Assembly: GCA_963691755.1 (NCBI GenBank)
Contig: OY829366.1
Coordinates: forward strand, 2,480,001-2,544,000
Source: Dinoroseobacter sp013215265
Lineage (GTDB): Bacteria > Pseudomonadota > Alphaproteobacteria > Rhodobacterales > Rhodobacteraceae
DNA: 64,000 nucleotides
Direction: 5' to 3'
Shown here: piece by piece, positions 17,582 through 27,372 of the stretch
Layout of the letters: each line of letters opens with the position of its first letter
How positions within the stretch are numbered: the stretch's first letter is position 1
Position numbers and translations under genes: made by a program
Notes under the pieces: model-generated
Seen by the model: the letters and a program-made list of their open reading frames with translations, nothing else
What the model was told of the DNA's origin: nothing
The model's database searches: none

Positions 17582-18055
17582 ATGATCCCAAACAAACGCA
17601 CCTTGATCGGACTTGCCGTACTAGGCTCAGCAGGCCTTTTGATGGGCGCATATGTGTTTCAAGCAATGGGGTATGCGCCTTGTAAAATGTGCCTTTGGCA
17701 GCGATGGCCACATGCTACAGCGATCCTCGTGGGCGCATTATGGACGTTTCTGCCTATCACACTTCTTATATGGTTAGGTGCCGCCTCGGCCCTTACGACC
17801 TCAGCAATTGGAGCCTACCACACGGGTGTGGAACGCGGATGGTGGGAAGGCCCAAGCTCATGCAGTGGCGGAGGAGGTCTTGACCTCGGCAGCTTGAGCG
17901 GAAGTGAGCTTTTGTCCACTGACATCGCTGAAACCGTCGTGATGTGCGATGAGGTTGCCTGGGCATTCGCAGGGTTGTCCATGGCCAGCTGGAACATGCT
18001 GTTTTCGCTTGGACTGGCGGTCATTTGGGTGGCAGCTGCTCTTCGGCGCGCTTAG
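17582..18055 (+). CDS. dsbB: Disulfide bond formation protein B
   Basis: DsbB-type quinone reductase reoxidises a periplasmic thiol oxidase and passes electrons to ubiquinone. The 157-residue protein has membrane segments with the first redox pair CKMC at Cys34/Cys37 and the second pair at Cys94 and Cys122 in the second periplasmic loop, which is Gly/Ser-rich. The stop overlaps the stop of the convergent Usg-family gene by four bases. Confidence 0.92.
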   Translation: MIPNKRTLIGLAVLGSAGLLMGAYVFQAMGYAPCKMCLWQRWPHATAILVGALWTFLPITLLIWLGAASALTTSAIGAYHTGVERGWWEGPSSCSGGGGLDLGSLSGSELLSTDIAETVVMCDEVAWAFAGLSMASWNMLFSLGLAVIWVAAALRRA

Positions 18056-18315
18056 TGCAGCGTGAACTCACCCGTAACACTGCGCCATGTTCCCGGTGCG
18101 ATCAGTTTTCGGTGCGTAAAACGAACCGAATGTAGCGGCCCGTCCAATTCGTTCTGCCAGAACTCCACGAACTCGAAAAGTTTGGGGTGATCTGGTGCCA
18201 GATCATAGCCTTGCCAGATGTATGAATTCAGGACGTGTTGATAGTCGGGAATACGGTAGAACATCTCTGCTGTTGTCAGCCCGTATCCGTTCAGCATCAG
18301 TTCGGTCTCAGACAT
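18052..18315 (-). CDS. Usg-family protein
   Basis: This 87-residue protein matches the small Usg family: LMLNGYGLTTAEMFYRIPDY at the N-terminus, and a middle and C-terminus with LNSYIWQGYDLAP and RFTHRKLIAPGTWRSV. The family is usually annotated as tryptophan-synthesis-associated, but no biochemical function is established and no trp gene is nearby here. It is convergent with dsbB and divergent from gyrA, about 190 bases away. Confidence 0.85.
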   Translation of the reverse strand: MSETELMLNGYGLTTAEMFYRIPDYQHVLNSYIWQGYDLAPDHPKLFEFVEFWQNELDGPLHSVRFTHRKLIAPGTWRSVTGEFTLH

Positions 18316-18507
18316 GATTTACCTCGTTTTTTGGGCTGTATGATCCCCATGACATCATATCCTGATGATAAATCAACAAAAACAGAAAGTTGGCCTACCT
18401 ATTGTAATTTCGGTGTTGAGTATTTGCGCTGCTTGCACGCAAGATGCAGGTCGGGATATACTCTCTTCAACTAAATATTGTGCGATTTGCAGAAAGCGCC
18501 GAGCATC

Positions 18508-21254
18508 GTGAACGACTTCCCAGAAGGCCCTGATAACGAAGACGAAAACCAGCCGGAAAAGGTGGTTTTCGATGGCCCAAGCATCTCAATCACCGAAGAG
18601 ATGAAAACATCCTTCATCGACTATGCGATGAGCGTGATCATTTCACGGGCGATCCCTGACTTGCGGGATGGATTGAAGCCAGTGCACGCAGAATTCTTTA
18701 CGCGATGCATGAAACCGGGAATTCGCACGACAAATCCTACCGAAAGTCTGCACGACCGGTGGGCGATGTGATGGGTAAATATCACCCTCACGGGGATTCT
18801 GCGATTTACGATGCCCTTGTGCGCATGGCGCAAGATTTTTCAATGTCCCTGCCCCTTCTTGACGGACAGGGTAACTTCGGGTCGATGGACGGCGATAACC
18901 CGGCGGCGATGCGTTACACCGAGGTGCGCATGGACAAACCTGCCGCCGCGCTCCTGGCAGATATCGAAAAAGACACGGTCGATTTTCAGGATAACTACGA
19001 CGGCAAGGACTTGGAGCCTTCGGTTCTGCCCGCGCGTTTCCCGAATATGCTTGTCAACGGCGCAGGCGGTATCGCTGTTGGGATGGCCACGAACATCCCC
19101 CCCCACAATCTGGGTGAGGTGATCGATGCAACGCTCGCACTGATCGACAATCCGGATCTCTCGAGCGTTGACCTGATGGAATACGTCCCCGCTCCTGACT
19201 TTCCAACAGGCGGCGTCATTCTGGGCCGGTCCGGTGCCCGCAAAGCCTATACCGAAGGTCGTGGCAGCGTGATCATTCGCGCCAAGACGCGCATAGAGGA
19301 ACTGCGCAAAGATCGCTTTGGCATTGTCCTTGATGAGATCCCTTATCAGGTGAACAAAGCCTCGCTGATCCAACGCATTGCAGACCTTGTTCGCGAAAAG
19401 AAGATCGAAGGCATTTCCCACGTCCAGGACGAATCCGACCGGGTGGGTGTGCGTGTGGTAATTGAATTGAAGCGGGACGCGACGGCTGAAGTCGTGCTGA
19501 ACCAGCTCTATCGTTTCACCCCCATGCAAACGTCCTTTGCCTGTAACATGCTTGCCCTGAATGGTGGTCGGCCAGAGCAACTAACCCTACGCGACTTCCT
19601 CAGCGCCTTTGTTGCTTTCCGCGAAGAAGTGGTCGCGCGTCGTACTGCGTTCGAACTGCGCAAGGCTCGAGAGCGAAGCCATATTCTCTGCGGTCTCGCC
19701 GTCGCAGTCTCGAACGTGGATGAGGTCGTTGCCACGATCCGCGCCTCGGCAGATGCTGCAGAAGCGCGGGAAAAACTGATGACGCGCGCGTGGCCCGCTG
19801 CGGACATCGCCGGGTACATCCAGTTGATTGATGATCCGACCCACACGATGAATGAGGACGGAACGTATCATCTTTCCGAAACTCAGGCGCGGGCAATTTT
19901 GGAACTGCGCCTGCAACGCCTGACCCAACTTGGCGTAAAAGAAGTCACAGACGAGCTGGAAAGCCTTGCCGCGAAGATCAAGGATTACCTCGATATCTTG
20001 CGGTCACGGTCGCGGATTATGTCGATCATCTCTGACGAACTACGCGAAGTACGTGAAGATTTTGCAGTACCACGTCGCACCGAAATCACCGAACACTTCG
20101 GCGATTTGGATGATGAAGATCTTATCGAACGCGAAGATATGGTCGTCACCATAACGCAGTCCGGCTATATCAAGCGCACTCCGCTTGCCGAATTCCGGTC
20201 GCAAAAACGCGGCGGTAAAGGTCTGTCGGGCATGGCGACCAAGGATGACGACGTGGTGACCACTCTGTTTGTCGCCAATACGCATACACCGCTGTTGTTC
20301 TTCACCGCAGACGGCATGGTTTATAAGTTAAAGACATGGCGCCTGCCCTTGTCAGGTCGAAACGCCCGCGGCAAAGCCATTGTCAACATTCTACCGATCC
20401 AGATGGGTGTTGGGATCGCGGCCGTGATGCCTGTTGATCGTGATGAACAGGACTGGGGCGATCTGCAGATCGCTTTTTCGACCTCTGCCGGGGATGTACG
20501 ACGCAACGCGTTGAGCGACTTTGCCAATGTGATGCGAAACGGCAAAATCGCCATGAAGCTTCCCGAGGGCGTTGATCTTGTGAAAGCTCAGATTTGTACC
20601 GAGAACGACGATGTGATGCTGGTGACGGCAAAAGGTCGCGCGATCCGCTTCCGAACAACCGACGTGCGGGTCTTCCAAAGCCGTGAATCCACAGGGGTCC
20701 GCGGCATCAAGCTTGCCGCTGGTGACAGTGTCGTATCCATGGCTGTCATCAGACATTTCGAGGCCAACCCTGAAGAACGTGCGGCCTACCTGAAAATGCG
20801 TCGCGCGATGGCAGGTCTCACGGATGATGCCGAAGGCGATGCAGACGAAGAGGTCGCGGCTGATCCGAACTTCTCACAAGAGAGATATGTTGAGATGTCC
20901 GCAGCAGAAGACCTTATCCTGACCATCACCAAATCTGGGGCCGGCAAGCTCAGCTCGAGCCATGATTATCCGGTACGCGGTCGTGGTGGCCAAGGCGTTG
21001 CCGCAATGGACAAGGCCATGCGCGGCGGAGATTTGGTTGCAAGTTTCCCGGTTGAAATTGACGATCAGATCATGTTGGCCACGTCGACAGGTCAATCGAT
21101 CCGTTGTCCGGTGGATGGGATCAGCTTCCGTTCACGTGGCGCCGGGGGTGTGAAAGTCTTCAACACTGCATCCGGTGAAGAAGTGGTGTCCGTTGCCTGG
21201 ATCGCGGATCAGGGCGAGACGACAGAGGACGAAACCTCCGCTCATGACGAATAG
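18508..21254 (+). CDS. gyrA: DNA gyrase subunit A, with a one-base frameshift in this sequence
   Basis: GyrA is the DNA-breaking subunit of gyrase. The reading frame is split. The first part runs through SRAIPDLRDGLKPVH and then goes out of frame. The second frame resumes with YAMHETGNSHDKS, continues through the HPHGDSAIYD quinolone region (wild-type Ser and Asp kept) and PAAMRYTEVRM (catalytic Tyr), and runs to the end. Inserting one C near 18687 restores the expected VHRRILYAMH, so a single base is missing. The C-terminal beta-pinwheel domain has the GyrA box QKRGGKG. The start is uncertain: GTG 18508 fits the family better than TTG 18478. The gene is essential, so a sequencing or assembly error is more likely than a true mutation. 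Confidence 0.95.
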
Positions 21255-21321
21255 TTCGGAAAAAACCGGATCATTCAGCGTGGCGACGCGCCAAATCTGA
21301 AGACATAGCCATGGTTAAAAG

Positions 21322-21339
21322 TAAGGCGGTTTCGCCTTA
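21322..21339 (+). terminator. Small hairpin downstream of gyrA
   Basis: TAAGGCG and CGCCTTA arms with a four-base loop, 68 bases after the gyrA stop. There is no good U-run, so termination is weakly supported. Confidence 0.3.
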
Positions 21340-21463
21340 ATGAATCCTTATGGCCGCCGCACAGTTGCAATTCATGTGCCCCAATCGCGCGACAGTATGA
21401 AGTCGTGAAGGATCCTCAAAGAGGTCTGCACGATGCGTAAACTGTTACTAAGCGAGGTCTTAG

Positions 21464-21859
21464 ATGCACACATTGACCGACTGGTTGCGATTGGCGTTTC
21501 GAATTTGTCTGTCTTGCACATTGATGATCGAGGCGATCCTTGGAATGCTGCCTCATCTAAACGTTTATAACCTATCAACAGTTACGGCTGGAATGGACGA
21601 TCCCTTCCACAAGGACGCTGCGTTCGGTGTGTTGTACTTTATTATCTCCATCTGGCTTCTATTTGGGATCAAAACCAATATCGTCGCAGCATTAGGCGGC
21701 ATCCTGCTGGTGCTTCCGGCGATGGTCATGGCTGTACCCGGAAGTGATGCGCTTGCAATCAAATTGGCTTTGGCAACGGTGTTTGCGTTACCATTGGCGC
21801 TGTTTGGTGGTGGGCGCTACGCTGTCAACGATCGCTGCGACTGGCGCGAAGCATTTTAA
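21464..21859 (+). CDS. Small integral membrane protein, DoxX-like
   Basis: The 131-residue protein has four hydrophobic segments: LAFRICLSCTLMIEAILGML, FGVLYFIISIWLLFGI, IVAALGGILLVLPAMVMAV and LALATVFALPLALFGGG. The pattern resembles DoxX/DUF6 type small membrane proteins, but no diagnostic motif is present. It lies between gyrA and trmFO in the same direction. The function is unknown. Confidence 0.6.
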   Translation: MHTLTDWLRLAFRICLSCTLMIEAILGMLPHLNVYNLSTVTAGMDDPFHKDAAFGVLYFIISIWLLFGIKTNIVAALGGILLVLPAMVMAVPGSDALAIKLALATVFALPLALFGGGRYAVNDRCDWREAF

Positions 21860-21928
21860 AACCCAAGTTTGGAAATAGTTGGGGCGCACGAGGTTTTCCT
21901 CAGGTGCCCCTTGCCCTATCTAGGGCGC

Positions 21929-23284
21929 ATGACTGAGAGACTTCATATCGTAGGCGGCGGCATGGCCGGATCCGAAGCTGCTTGGCAGGCCGCGAACATG
22001 GGCGTGCCTGTAACGCTTCATGAAATGCGCCCTGCAGTCGAAACCTTCGCGCACCGTACAGGCAACTTCGCCGAAATGGTGTGTTCCAACTCCTTTAGAT
22101 CGGACGACGACGAACAAAACGCCGTCGGGCTCCTGCACTGGGAAATGCGTGCCGCGAATGGATTGATCATGGAGATGGCCGACCAACACGCCCTTCCCGC
22201 AGGCGGGGCGTTGGCGGTTGATCGGGACCGATTTGCACAAGCAGTGACCGCCAAACTGAATAGTCATCCCTTGATTGAGGTAAGCTTCGAAGAAATCGCC
22301 GCAATACCGAATACTGGACAGTGGATCATATCAACTGGGCCGCTGACATCTGGCGCACTTGCAGATGCTATCCAGCGAGAAACGGGCGCAGAGGCGTTGG
22401 CATTTTTCGATGCGATCGCACCAATCATCTATTTCGACAGTATCGATATGTCGAAGGCCTGGATGCAATCACGATATGACAAAGGCGACACAGAAGAGGA
22501 ACGCACTGCCTACTTGAACTGCCCGATGACCAAAGATCAGTATGAGGCGTTCATTGATGCGCTGCTGGCGGCAGAGAAAACAGAGTTCAAAGCCGGCGAA
22601 ACCGCCGGCTACTTTGACGGCTGTCTGCCCATTGAAGTCATGGCAGAACGCGGGCGGGAAACTTTGCGCTTTGGCCCAATGAAGCCTGTCGGCCTGACAA
22701 ATCCGCATCAACCAGACATTAAACCCTATGCAGTTGTACAGCTTCGAAGAGATAACGCATTGGGAACGCTGTATAATATTGTTGGGTTCCAAACCAAGAT
22801 GAAATATGGCGCGCAGTCAGATGTGCTGCGTATGATCCCTGGGCTGGAAGATGCGAAATTTGCGAGACTGGGAGGGATTCATCGCAACACGTTTTTGAAT
22901 TCTCCCACCCTGCTCGGCTCGGACCTGAAATGGAAAACGCACCCGAATGTTAGATTTGCGGGCCAGATCACCGGCGTCGAAGGCTACGTTGAGAGCGCAG
23001 CAATGGGTCTTCTTGCAGGGCGTATGGCCGCAGCGGAAATACTTGGTGAAAGCCTCCAGCCGCCGCCTCCTGAAACTGCCATGGGAGCCCTGGTCAGTCA
23101 CATCACTGGTGGTGCAGACGCCAAAACGTTTCAACCAATGAATGTCAATTTTGGCTTGTTTCCACCTGTGGATGCAAAAGGTGGCAGGCGGAACCGGACC
23201 ACCCGGTACAAGGCCTACACGGATCGTGCCAAGTCAGCCTGGACAGATTGGCTCAGACTGGCGCGAGCACCAGAAGCTGTCTAA
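21929..23284 (+). CDS. trmFO: FADH2-dependent tRNA (uracil-54-C5) methyltransferase
   Basis: TrmFO uses methylenetetrahydrofolate and FAD to make ribothymidine 54 in the tRNA T-loop. The 451-residue protein begins LHIVGGGMAGSEAAWQAA, the FAD dinucleotide motif (about residues 5-22), followed by EMVCSNSFRSDD, which includes the conserved catalytic-region Cys. Later family blocks are YFDGCLPIEVMAERG, LRFGPMKPVGL and NVNFGLFPP. The ATG at 21929 fits the family start; an ATG at 21869 would add 20 residues. A methyltransferase and gluQ follow closely. Confidence 0.95.
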   Translation: MTERLHIVGGGMAGSEAAWQAANMGVPVTLHEMRPAVETFAHRTGNFAEMVCSNSFRSDDDEQNAVGLLHWEMRAANGLIMEMADQHALPAGGALAVDRDRFAQAVTAKLNSHPLIEVSFEEIAAIPNTGQWIISTGPLTSGALADAIQRETGAEALAFFDAIAPIIYFDSIDMSKAWMQSRYDKGDTEEERTAYLNCPMTKDQYEAFIDALLAAEKTEFKAGETAGYFDGCLPIEVMAERGRETLRFGPMKPVGLTNPHQPDIKPYAVVQLRRDNALGTLYNIVGFQTKMKYGAQSDVLRMIPGLEDAKFARLGGIHRNTFLNSPTLLGSDLKWKTHPNVRFAGQITGVEGYVESAAMGLLAGRMAAAEILGESLQPPPPETAMGALVSHITGGADAKTFQPMNVNFGLFPPVDAKGGRRNRTTRYKAYTDRAKSAWTDWLRLARAPEAV

Positions 23285-23293
23285 GCTGTCTGC

Positions 23294-23902
23294 ATGGCAG
23301 ATAAAAAGTATCTAACGTCCACCTACGACATCGAAACATCTGACGAGATTAGAGACCACTATAATGAGTGGTCAGAAAGCTACGATCGAGAGCTCGAAGA
23401 GCATGGATACGTAACACCGCAGCGTTGTGCCCAAGCCCTTAAATCAGTCGGGACGCCCCCAAATTCTTTGATCCTCGATTTTGGGTGTGGAACTGGCGTA
23501 TCAGGCGCCGCGTTTCACCACGAAGGATTTACCAATTTGATTGGGTGTGACGTGTCACCTGAAATGTTGCGTCTTGCAACTGACAAGGGCCTGTATCGAC
23601 AGACTTTTATTATTGAGCCCGGCGCCAAAGTCGAAGGTAAATATGACGTCGTTGCAGCTGTTGGTGTAATCGGCGTGGGCGCAGCGCCACCTGAAGCTTT
23701 TGATATCGTGATGCAAATACTGAACCCCGGTGGCCGATTTGTATTTTCGTATAACGACAAGGCCCTGAGCGATCCGCGGTTCACTAAGAAACTCACCGAA
23801 CACATCAAAAAGGGCGCCTCCTTGATTTTTGAAGAACACGGAGACCATATTCCGGGTATTGGCCTTTTCTCCACCGTTTACGTGCTACAAGCGCCTGCCT
23901 AA
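23294..23902 (+). CDS. Class I SAM-dependent methyltransferase
   Basis: The 202-residue protein has the Rossmann motif I ILDFGCGTGVSGAAFHHEG (about residues 57-75), then GCDVSPEMLRLA as motif II, and a NPGGRFVFSYND segment as the later strand. The N-terminal part YNEWSESYDRELEEHGY resembles small methyltransferases of the UbiE/TPMT-like type. It begins 9 bases after trmFO and ends 5 bases before gluQ, so it is probably co-transcribed with tRNA-modification genes. The substrate is not known. Confidence 0.8.
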   Translation: MADKKYLTSTYDIETSDEIRDHYNEWSESYDRELEEHGYVTPQRCAQALKSVGTPPNSLILDFGCGTGVSGAAFHHEGFTNLIGCDVSPEMLRLATDKGLYRQTFIIEPGAKVEGKYDVVAAVGVIGVGAAPPEAFDIVMQILNPGGRFVFSYNDKALSDPRFTKKLTEHIKKGASLIFEEHGDHIPGIGLFSTVYVLQAPA

Positions 23903-23907
23903 CGACA

Positions 23908-24780
23908 ATGTACGTCACGCGTTTCGCTCCATCTCCAACAGGACCTCTGCATCTCGGGCATGCCTATTCAGCCGCTATAGGCTTCCTTCGAGCGCGCAAG
24001 AAAGCAGGGCAGTTTCTGCTTCGAATTGAAGACATTGATCAATCAAGAAGCCGGGATCATTGGGAAAACCAAATATATGACGATCTGTCTTGGATTGGTC
24101 TTACTTGGCAACCTAACGTCATGCGCCAGTCCGAACGTATGCCGGAATACCAGAAAGCAATAAGAAAACTCGGCAAGCTTGGTCTGCTTTATCCATGCAG
24201 TTGTACGCGCGGGGATATCAAACAAGCGCTGGCTGCCCCCCAAGAAGGCACTCCGAAACATGGACCTGATGGGCTAATCTATCCAGGTATTTGCCGCCAC
24301 CGCTCAATATCCGATGCGCGTTCCAACGACGCCATTAGATTGAATATAAAACAAGCTGTTCAGTATTTGGATAAAGGTAAGGAGCTGAAAAAAGTAGTCT
24401 TTTCGGAAACTGGTCCAATATATGACGGATTGTACAGTTTAGCTGATATTGATTTTACAACACAGGTGGGCGATTTTGTCATCGCCAGAAGAGATATGGG
24501 CACGTCTTACCATCTGTCCGTCGTCGTGGACGATCACGCGAGCGGTGTGACCGAGGTTGTGCGCGGCGCGGATCTTTGGGAAGCCACGCCGATTCATCGT
24601 CTGCTCTATGCATTACTGGATATACCTGCCCCAGCTTGGCACCATCATGACTTGATCCGTGATACCGAAGGTAAGCGCCTCGCAAAACGAGATGATGCAC
24701 GATCCATCAAAAGCTTCTGCGATGCGGGCGATACCCCGGAACAGGTTCTGGCGCATGTCGGACTAGATGGCGTGCTCTAA
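23908..24780 (+). CDS. gluQ: Glutamyl-Q tRNA(Asp) synthetase
   Basis: GluQ-RS attaches glutamate to queuosine in the anticodon wobble base of tRNA-Asp. The 290-residue protein is a shortened glutamyl-tRNA-synthetase catalytic core without the anticodon-binding domain. FAPSPTGPLHLGH contains the HIGH-like HLGH at residues 15-18, and KRLAKRDDARS is the KMSKS-like loop. A zinc site is suggested by CSC near residue 92 and a later YPGICRHR. Its last 18 bases overlap the end of the convergent acyltransferase gene. Confidence 0.93.
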   Translation: MYVTRFAPSPTGPLHLGHAYSAAIGFLRARKKAGQFLLRIEDIDQSRSRDHWENQIYDDLSWIGLTWQPNVMRQSERMPEYQKAIRKLGKLGLLYPCSCTRGDIKQALAAPQEGTPKHGPDGLIYPGICRHRSISDARSNDAIRLNIKQAVQYLDKGKELKKVVFSETGPIYDGLYSLADIDFTTQVGDFVIARRDMGTSYHLSVVVDDHASGVTEVVRGADLWEATPIHRLLYALLDIPAPAWHHHDLIRDTEGKRLAKRDDARSIKSFCDAGDTPEQVLAHVGLDGVL

Positions 24781-25596
24781 TGCCGCCCTGAGACCACTTC
24801 GGACCTTATCTTCACATGCCTGAGCCAACACTTTTCGATCGGAAAATTCATCCACTTTCAATGGCTCGTGAAAGATCACCTCAACGCGACCTTGTGGTGA
24901 TTGGCCAAGAACACGCAACAAATGTGGAGCGAAATCCATGTCGCCCCACCACCCATAAAACCTGGGTTCCTGATCCTCTGGTGCATGGTAGACCACGGAC
25001 ACGGGTTGAACCCAAAGTGACCGCTTCAATTCCGGCTCAAAGAAAGCCGCAAAAAGAGTGGATTTGAAAGGTAAAACCCTGAGACCATCCGAGCTTGTCC
25101 CTTCTGGAAAGAAAACCAGTCGGTGCCCGGCATTCAGGCGATCTTCAAATACCCGTCTCTGTACTGCGGCCTGCGACGATTTCCGAGCGATGAATTCTGT
25201 GCCCGTTGCCCGCGCCAGCCAACCGATCCCAACCCAGCCAGCCACTTCAGATTTGGCCACAAAGTAGATGTTCTGCATCGCGTTCAACGCAAAAATATCA
25301 AGCCACGAGGCATGGTTGGCAACAATCGCACCATAGTGTTGCATTGGCTTACCTGAAATGCGCAGAGGCATTCCCATCCCCCAAAACGCAAATCTACAAA
25401 CGCCCCGCGTGATCCATGGCGTAATCGGTCGTCTGACACGAAAAAAGGGACGTTCGAAGATCCGAATAAAGAGCAAAATAACCAGGCCGCTGTAGGTCAC
25501 GGCCCCTACCAATCCACCACGCAAGACAACCCGAACACGCGCGAACCTTCCCTGAGATCGAAAGTCCAGATCTGCTTCTTCAACTCCCCAGCGCAC
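24763..25596 (-). CDS. olsA: Lyso-ornithine lipid O-acyltransferase (PlsC family)
   Basis: OlsA adds the second, ester-linked acyl chain to lyso-ornithine lipid at the inner membrane. The 277-residue protein has an N-terminal membrane segment (about 28-45), the acyltransferase motif NHASWLD at residues 94-100 (His95 and Asp100 catalytic), and FPEGTSS at 163-169. PlsC-family members also make phosphatidic acid, but the gene directly upstream, five bases away, is the N-acyltransferase olsB, which supports the ornithine-lipid role. Confidence 0.85.
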   Translation of the reverse strand: MRWGVEEADLDFRSQGRFARVRVVLRGGLVGAVTYSGLVILLFIRIFERPFFRVRRPITPWITRGVCRFAFWGMGMPLRISGKPMQHYGAIVANHASWLDIFALNAMQNIYFVAKSEVAGWVGIGWLARATGTEFIARKSSQAAVQRRVFEDRLNAGHRLVFFPEGTSSDGLRVLPFKSTLFAAFFEPELKRSLWVQPVSVVYHAPEDQEPRFYGWWGDMDFAPHLLRVLGQSPQGRVEVIFHEPLKVDEFSDRKVLAQACEDKVRSGLRAALEHAI

Positions 25597-25601
25597 AGAA
25601 C

Positions 25602-26372
25602 CTATCCTACTGCCTTGGTATAAATGGCGCGGTGCGACGCACTCATCCGAACCGTATCCATTACGAGACAGACGTCGGTCGTATTGAAATCGTGGTCTAC
25701 ATAGGCGCCATCTCCGACATACCCACCAAGTCTGAGATAGGCTTTGATCAAAGCAGGTGTGGCCCGAAGCGCTGAGACCCTGTCTATTTGATCTTCGGGC
25801 ATCAGATTCATTTGCTGATAGTTGCGCGATCTGACGCGCATCTCACCTGGCGCCAGATATCGATGATGAAGAAGCGAAAGAGGTTCGGCGAGGGCAGCCG
25901 CATTGGTTCCGTGAAAGCTTGCTACGCCGAACAAGACCTCGATCCCCTGTGCCTCTACGAATTGCCCAAGCCCTTGCCACAGCTGTAGCATCCCGGTCCC
26001 CCCGCGATGGTCAGCATGCAGGCAAGATCGCCCCAGCTCTAATAACTTGCGCCCGGAATTCTTCAAAGGCGCAAGGTCGTATTCAGCATCGGTGTAATAG
26101 CGACCTGCGCGCTCGGCGCCCTCTTCATCAAGCAGACGATACACACCGACAACGTCTTCCAGCGTGTCCGTGTTTCGTCTTTCATCGACCAATAAGAGAT
26201 GCTCGCAATATGGATCAAATGCATCGCGCTCAAGACGGTCTTGATGATCTATACCAGTTCCCTGCCCACCTAACTCTTCGACGAAGACTTTATAACGGAG
26301 CCTTTGTGCCGCAAGAAGATCGCGGTCTGTTTCCGCCAGTCGAACTGACAAGTGATCGCTTCGCGTTTTCAT
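25602..26372 (-). CDS. olsB: L-ornithine N-alpha-acyltransferase
   Basis: OlsB transfers a 3-hydroxyacyl chain from acyl carrier protein to ornithine, the first step of ornithine-lipid synthesis. The 256-residue protein shows the autoinducer-synthase/GNAT-like family blocks: AAQRLRYKVFVEELG near residue 20, VGVYRLLDEEGA, KLLELGRSCLHADHRGG, and GVASFHGTNAAALAEPLSLL. It forms a two-gene unit with olsA. Ornithine lipids are phosphorus-free membrane lipids common in marine alphaproteobacteria. Confidence 0.9.
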   Translation of the reverse strand: MKTRSDHLSVRLAETDRDLLAAQRLRYKVFVEELGGQGTGIDHQDRLERDAFDPYCEHLLLVDERRNTDTLEDVVGVYRLLDEEGAERAGRYYTDAEYDLAPLKNSGRKLLELGRSCLHADHRGGTGMLQLWQGLGQFVEAQGIEVLFGVASFHGTNAAALAEPLSLLHHRYLAPGEMRVRSRNYQQMNLMPEDQIDRVSALRATPALIKAYLRLGGYVGDGAYVDHDFNTTDVCLVMDTVRMSASHRAIYTKAVG

Positions 26373-26548
26373 GCGCGCGTTTGATGTCCTGCTATCCTAA
26401 CAGAGTATTGTGAAGCTCTGGTAATGGGTGTGCTATTCCCCCGCAACGACAAACATTTGGAAGCGCGCAGCAACGCTACTCCACCCCTGGTTGTATTTTG
26501 AGGTTAAGCATGCTACGCACGCGTTTGCATGTACATTCGAAGGTCATT

Positions 26549-26743
26549 TCAACTTATGCTGAAGTCACGCTCCAATGAGATGCGGCGACCGTCAATAACT
26601 TGTTTACCAACTTCAGAAAAGTTCACGGTAATTCGCCCTTCTATGTTGGACTGGACCTGTCCCAGCCCCCACTCCGGCGCATTGGGATTTCGCACAAACA
26701 TGCCTGGTTCAAGCAGTGCATTTAGATCTGAAACATCGTCCAT
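26549..26743 (-). CDS. DUF3553 family protein
   Basis: This 64-residue protein has LLEPGMFVRNPNAPEWGLGQ followed by VQSNIEGRITVNF and GKQVID, a small beta-rich fold recalling a Tudor-like or PcrA/CarD-type C-terminal domain. The family is widespread in alphaproteobacteria and has no established function. It is transcribed away from chpT, with only 27 bases between the two start codons, so their promoters must overlap or lie inside the genes. Confidence 0.8.
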   Translation of the reverse strand: MDDVSDLNALLEPGMFVRNPNAPEWGLGQVQSNIEGRITVNFSEVGKQVIDGRRISLERDFSIS

Positions 26744-26770
26744 AATACCCTCACCTTAGGATTCTGTCTT

Positions 26771-27370
26771 ATGCCCGAAAGCCACCGAAGCGAACTAACC
26801 GCACTTGTTGGATCACGCATTTGCCATGACCTGATTAGCCCATTGGGCGCGATTGGCAACGGCTTGGAATTGTTGCAGTTGTCTGGTCTGGCGCAAAGCC
26901 CAGAAATGGCGCTCATCGCGGAAAGCGTTGAACATGCGCATGCGCGAATTCGGTTCTTCCGTATCGCATATGGTCACGCCGATGACGTCCAGGTCGTTCG
27001 TGGGTCCGAAATGCGCGCGGTTCTGCGTGCTATGTTCCATGGGAGTAGGGTGAGGGTTGATTGGTTACCCGACGATCAACCCCGGTCTGAAGCGAAGCTG
27101 GCGTTTTTGATCTTGCAATGCCTAGAGACGGCTATGCCTTACGGTGGGGAAATTGATGTACAAGACAGCCATTCAGGGCGCGAAATAAAAGCAAGAGCGG
27201 AACGTCTTGTGTTGGACTCAGGTCTGTGGGCAACACTCTCAGACCCAGCAGATTTCGGCGGACTGCGCCCAGCACAAGTGCAGTTCGGCTTGCTGGCAGA
27301 GCAAGTTCAAACGTCGCGAAGACGCCTGCAAATCGACCTAGGTGAAACAGAGATTTCTGTTTTGATATAA
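26771..27370 (+). CDS. chpT: ChpT-type histidine phosphotransferase
   Basis: ChpT passes phosphate from the hybrid kinase CckA to CtrA (and CpdR in Caulobacter); in Rhodobacterales this relay controls motility, gene transfer agent and related traits. The 199-residue protein has a DHp-like helical hairpin with His19 in SRICHDLISPLGAIGNGLEL, followed by a degenerate Bergerat-like domain that lacks clear ATP-binding boxes, as expected for a pure phosphotransferase. It is convergent with proA, whose stop lies 3 bases away. Confidence 0.87.
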   Translation: MPESHRSELTALVGSRICHDLISPLGAIGNGLELLQLSGLAQSPEMALIAESVEHAHARIRFFRIAYGHADDVQVVRGSEMRAVLRAMFHGSRVRVDWLPDDQPRSEAKLAFLILQCLETAMPYGGEIDVQDSHSGREIKARAERLVLDSGLWATLSDPADFGGLRPAQVQFGLLAEQVQTSRRRLQIDLGETEISVLI

Positions 27371-27372
27371 AC

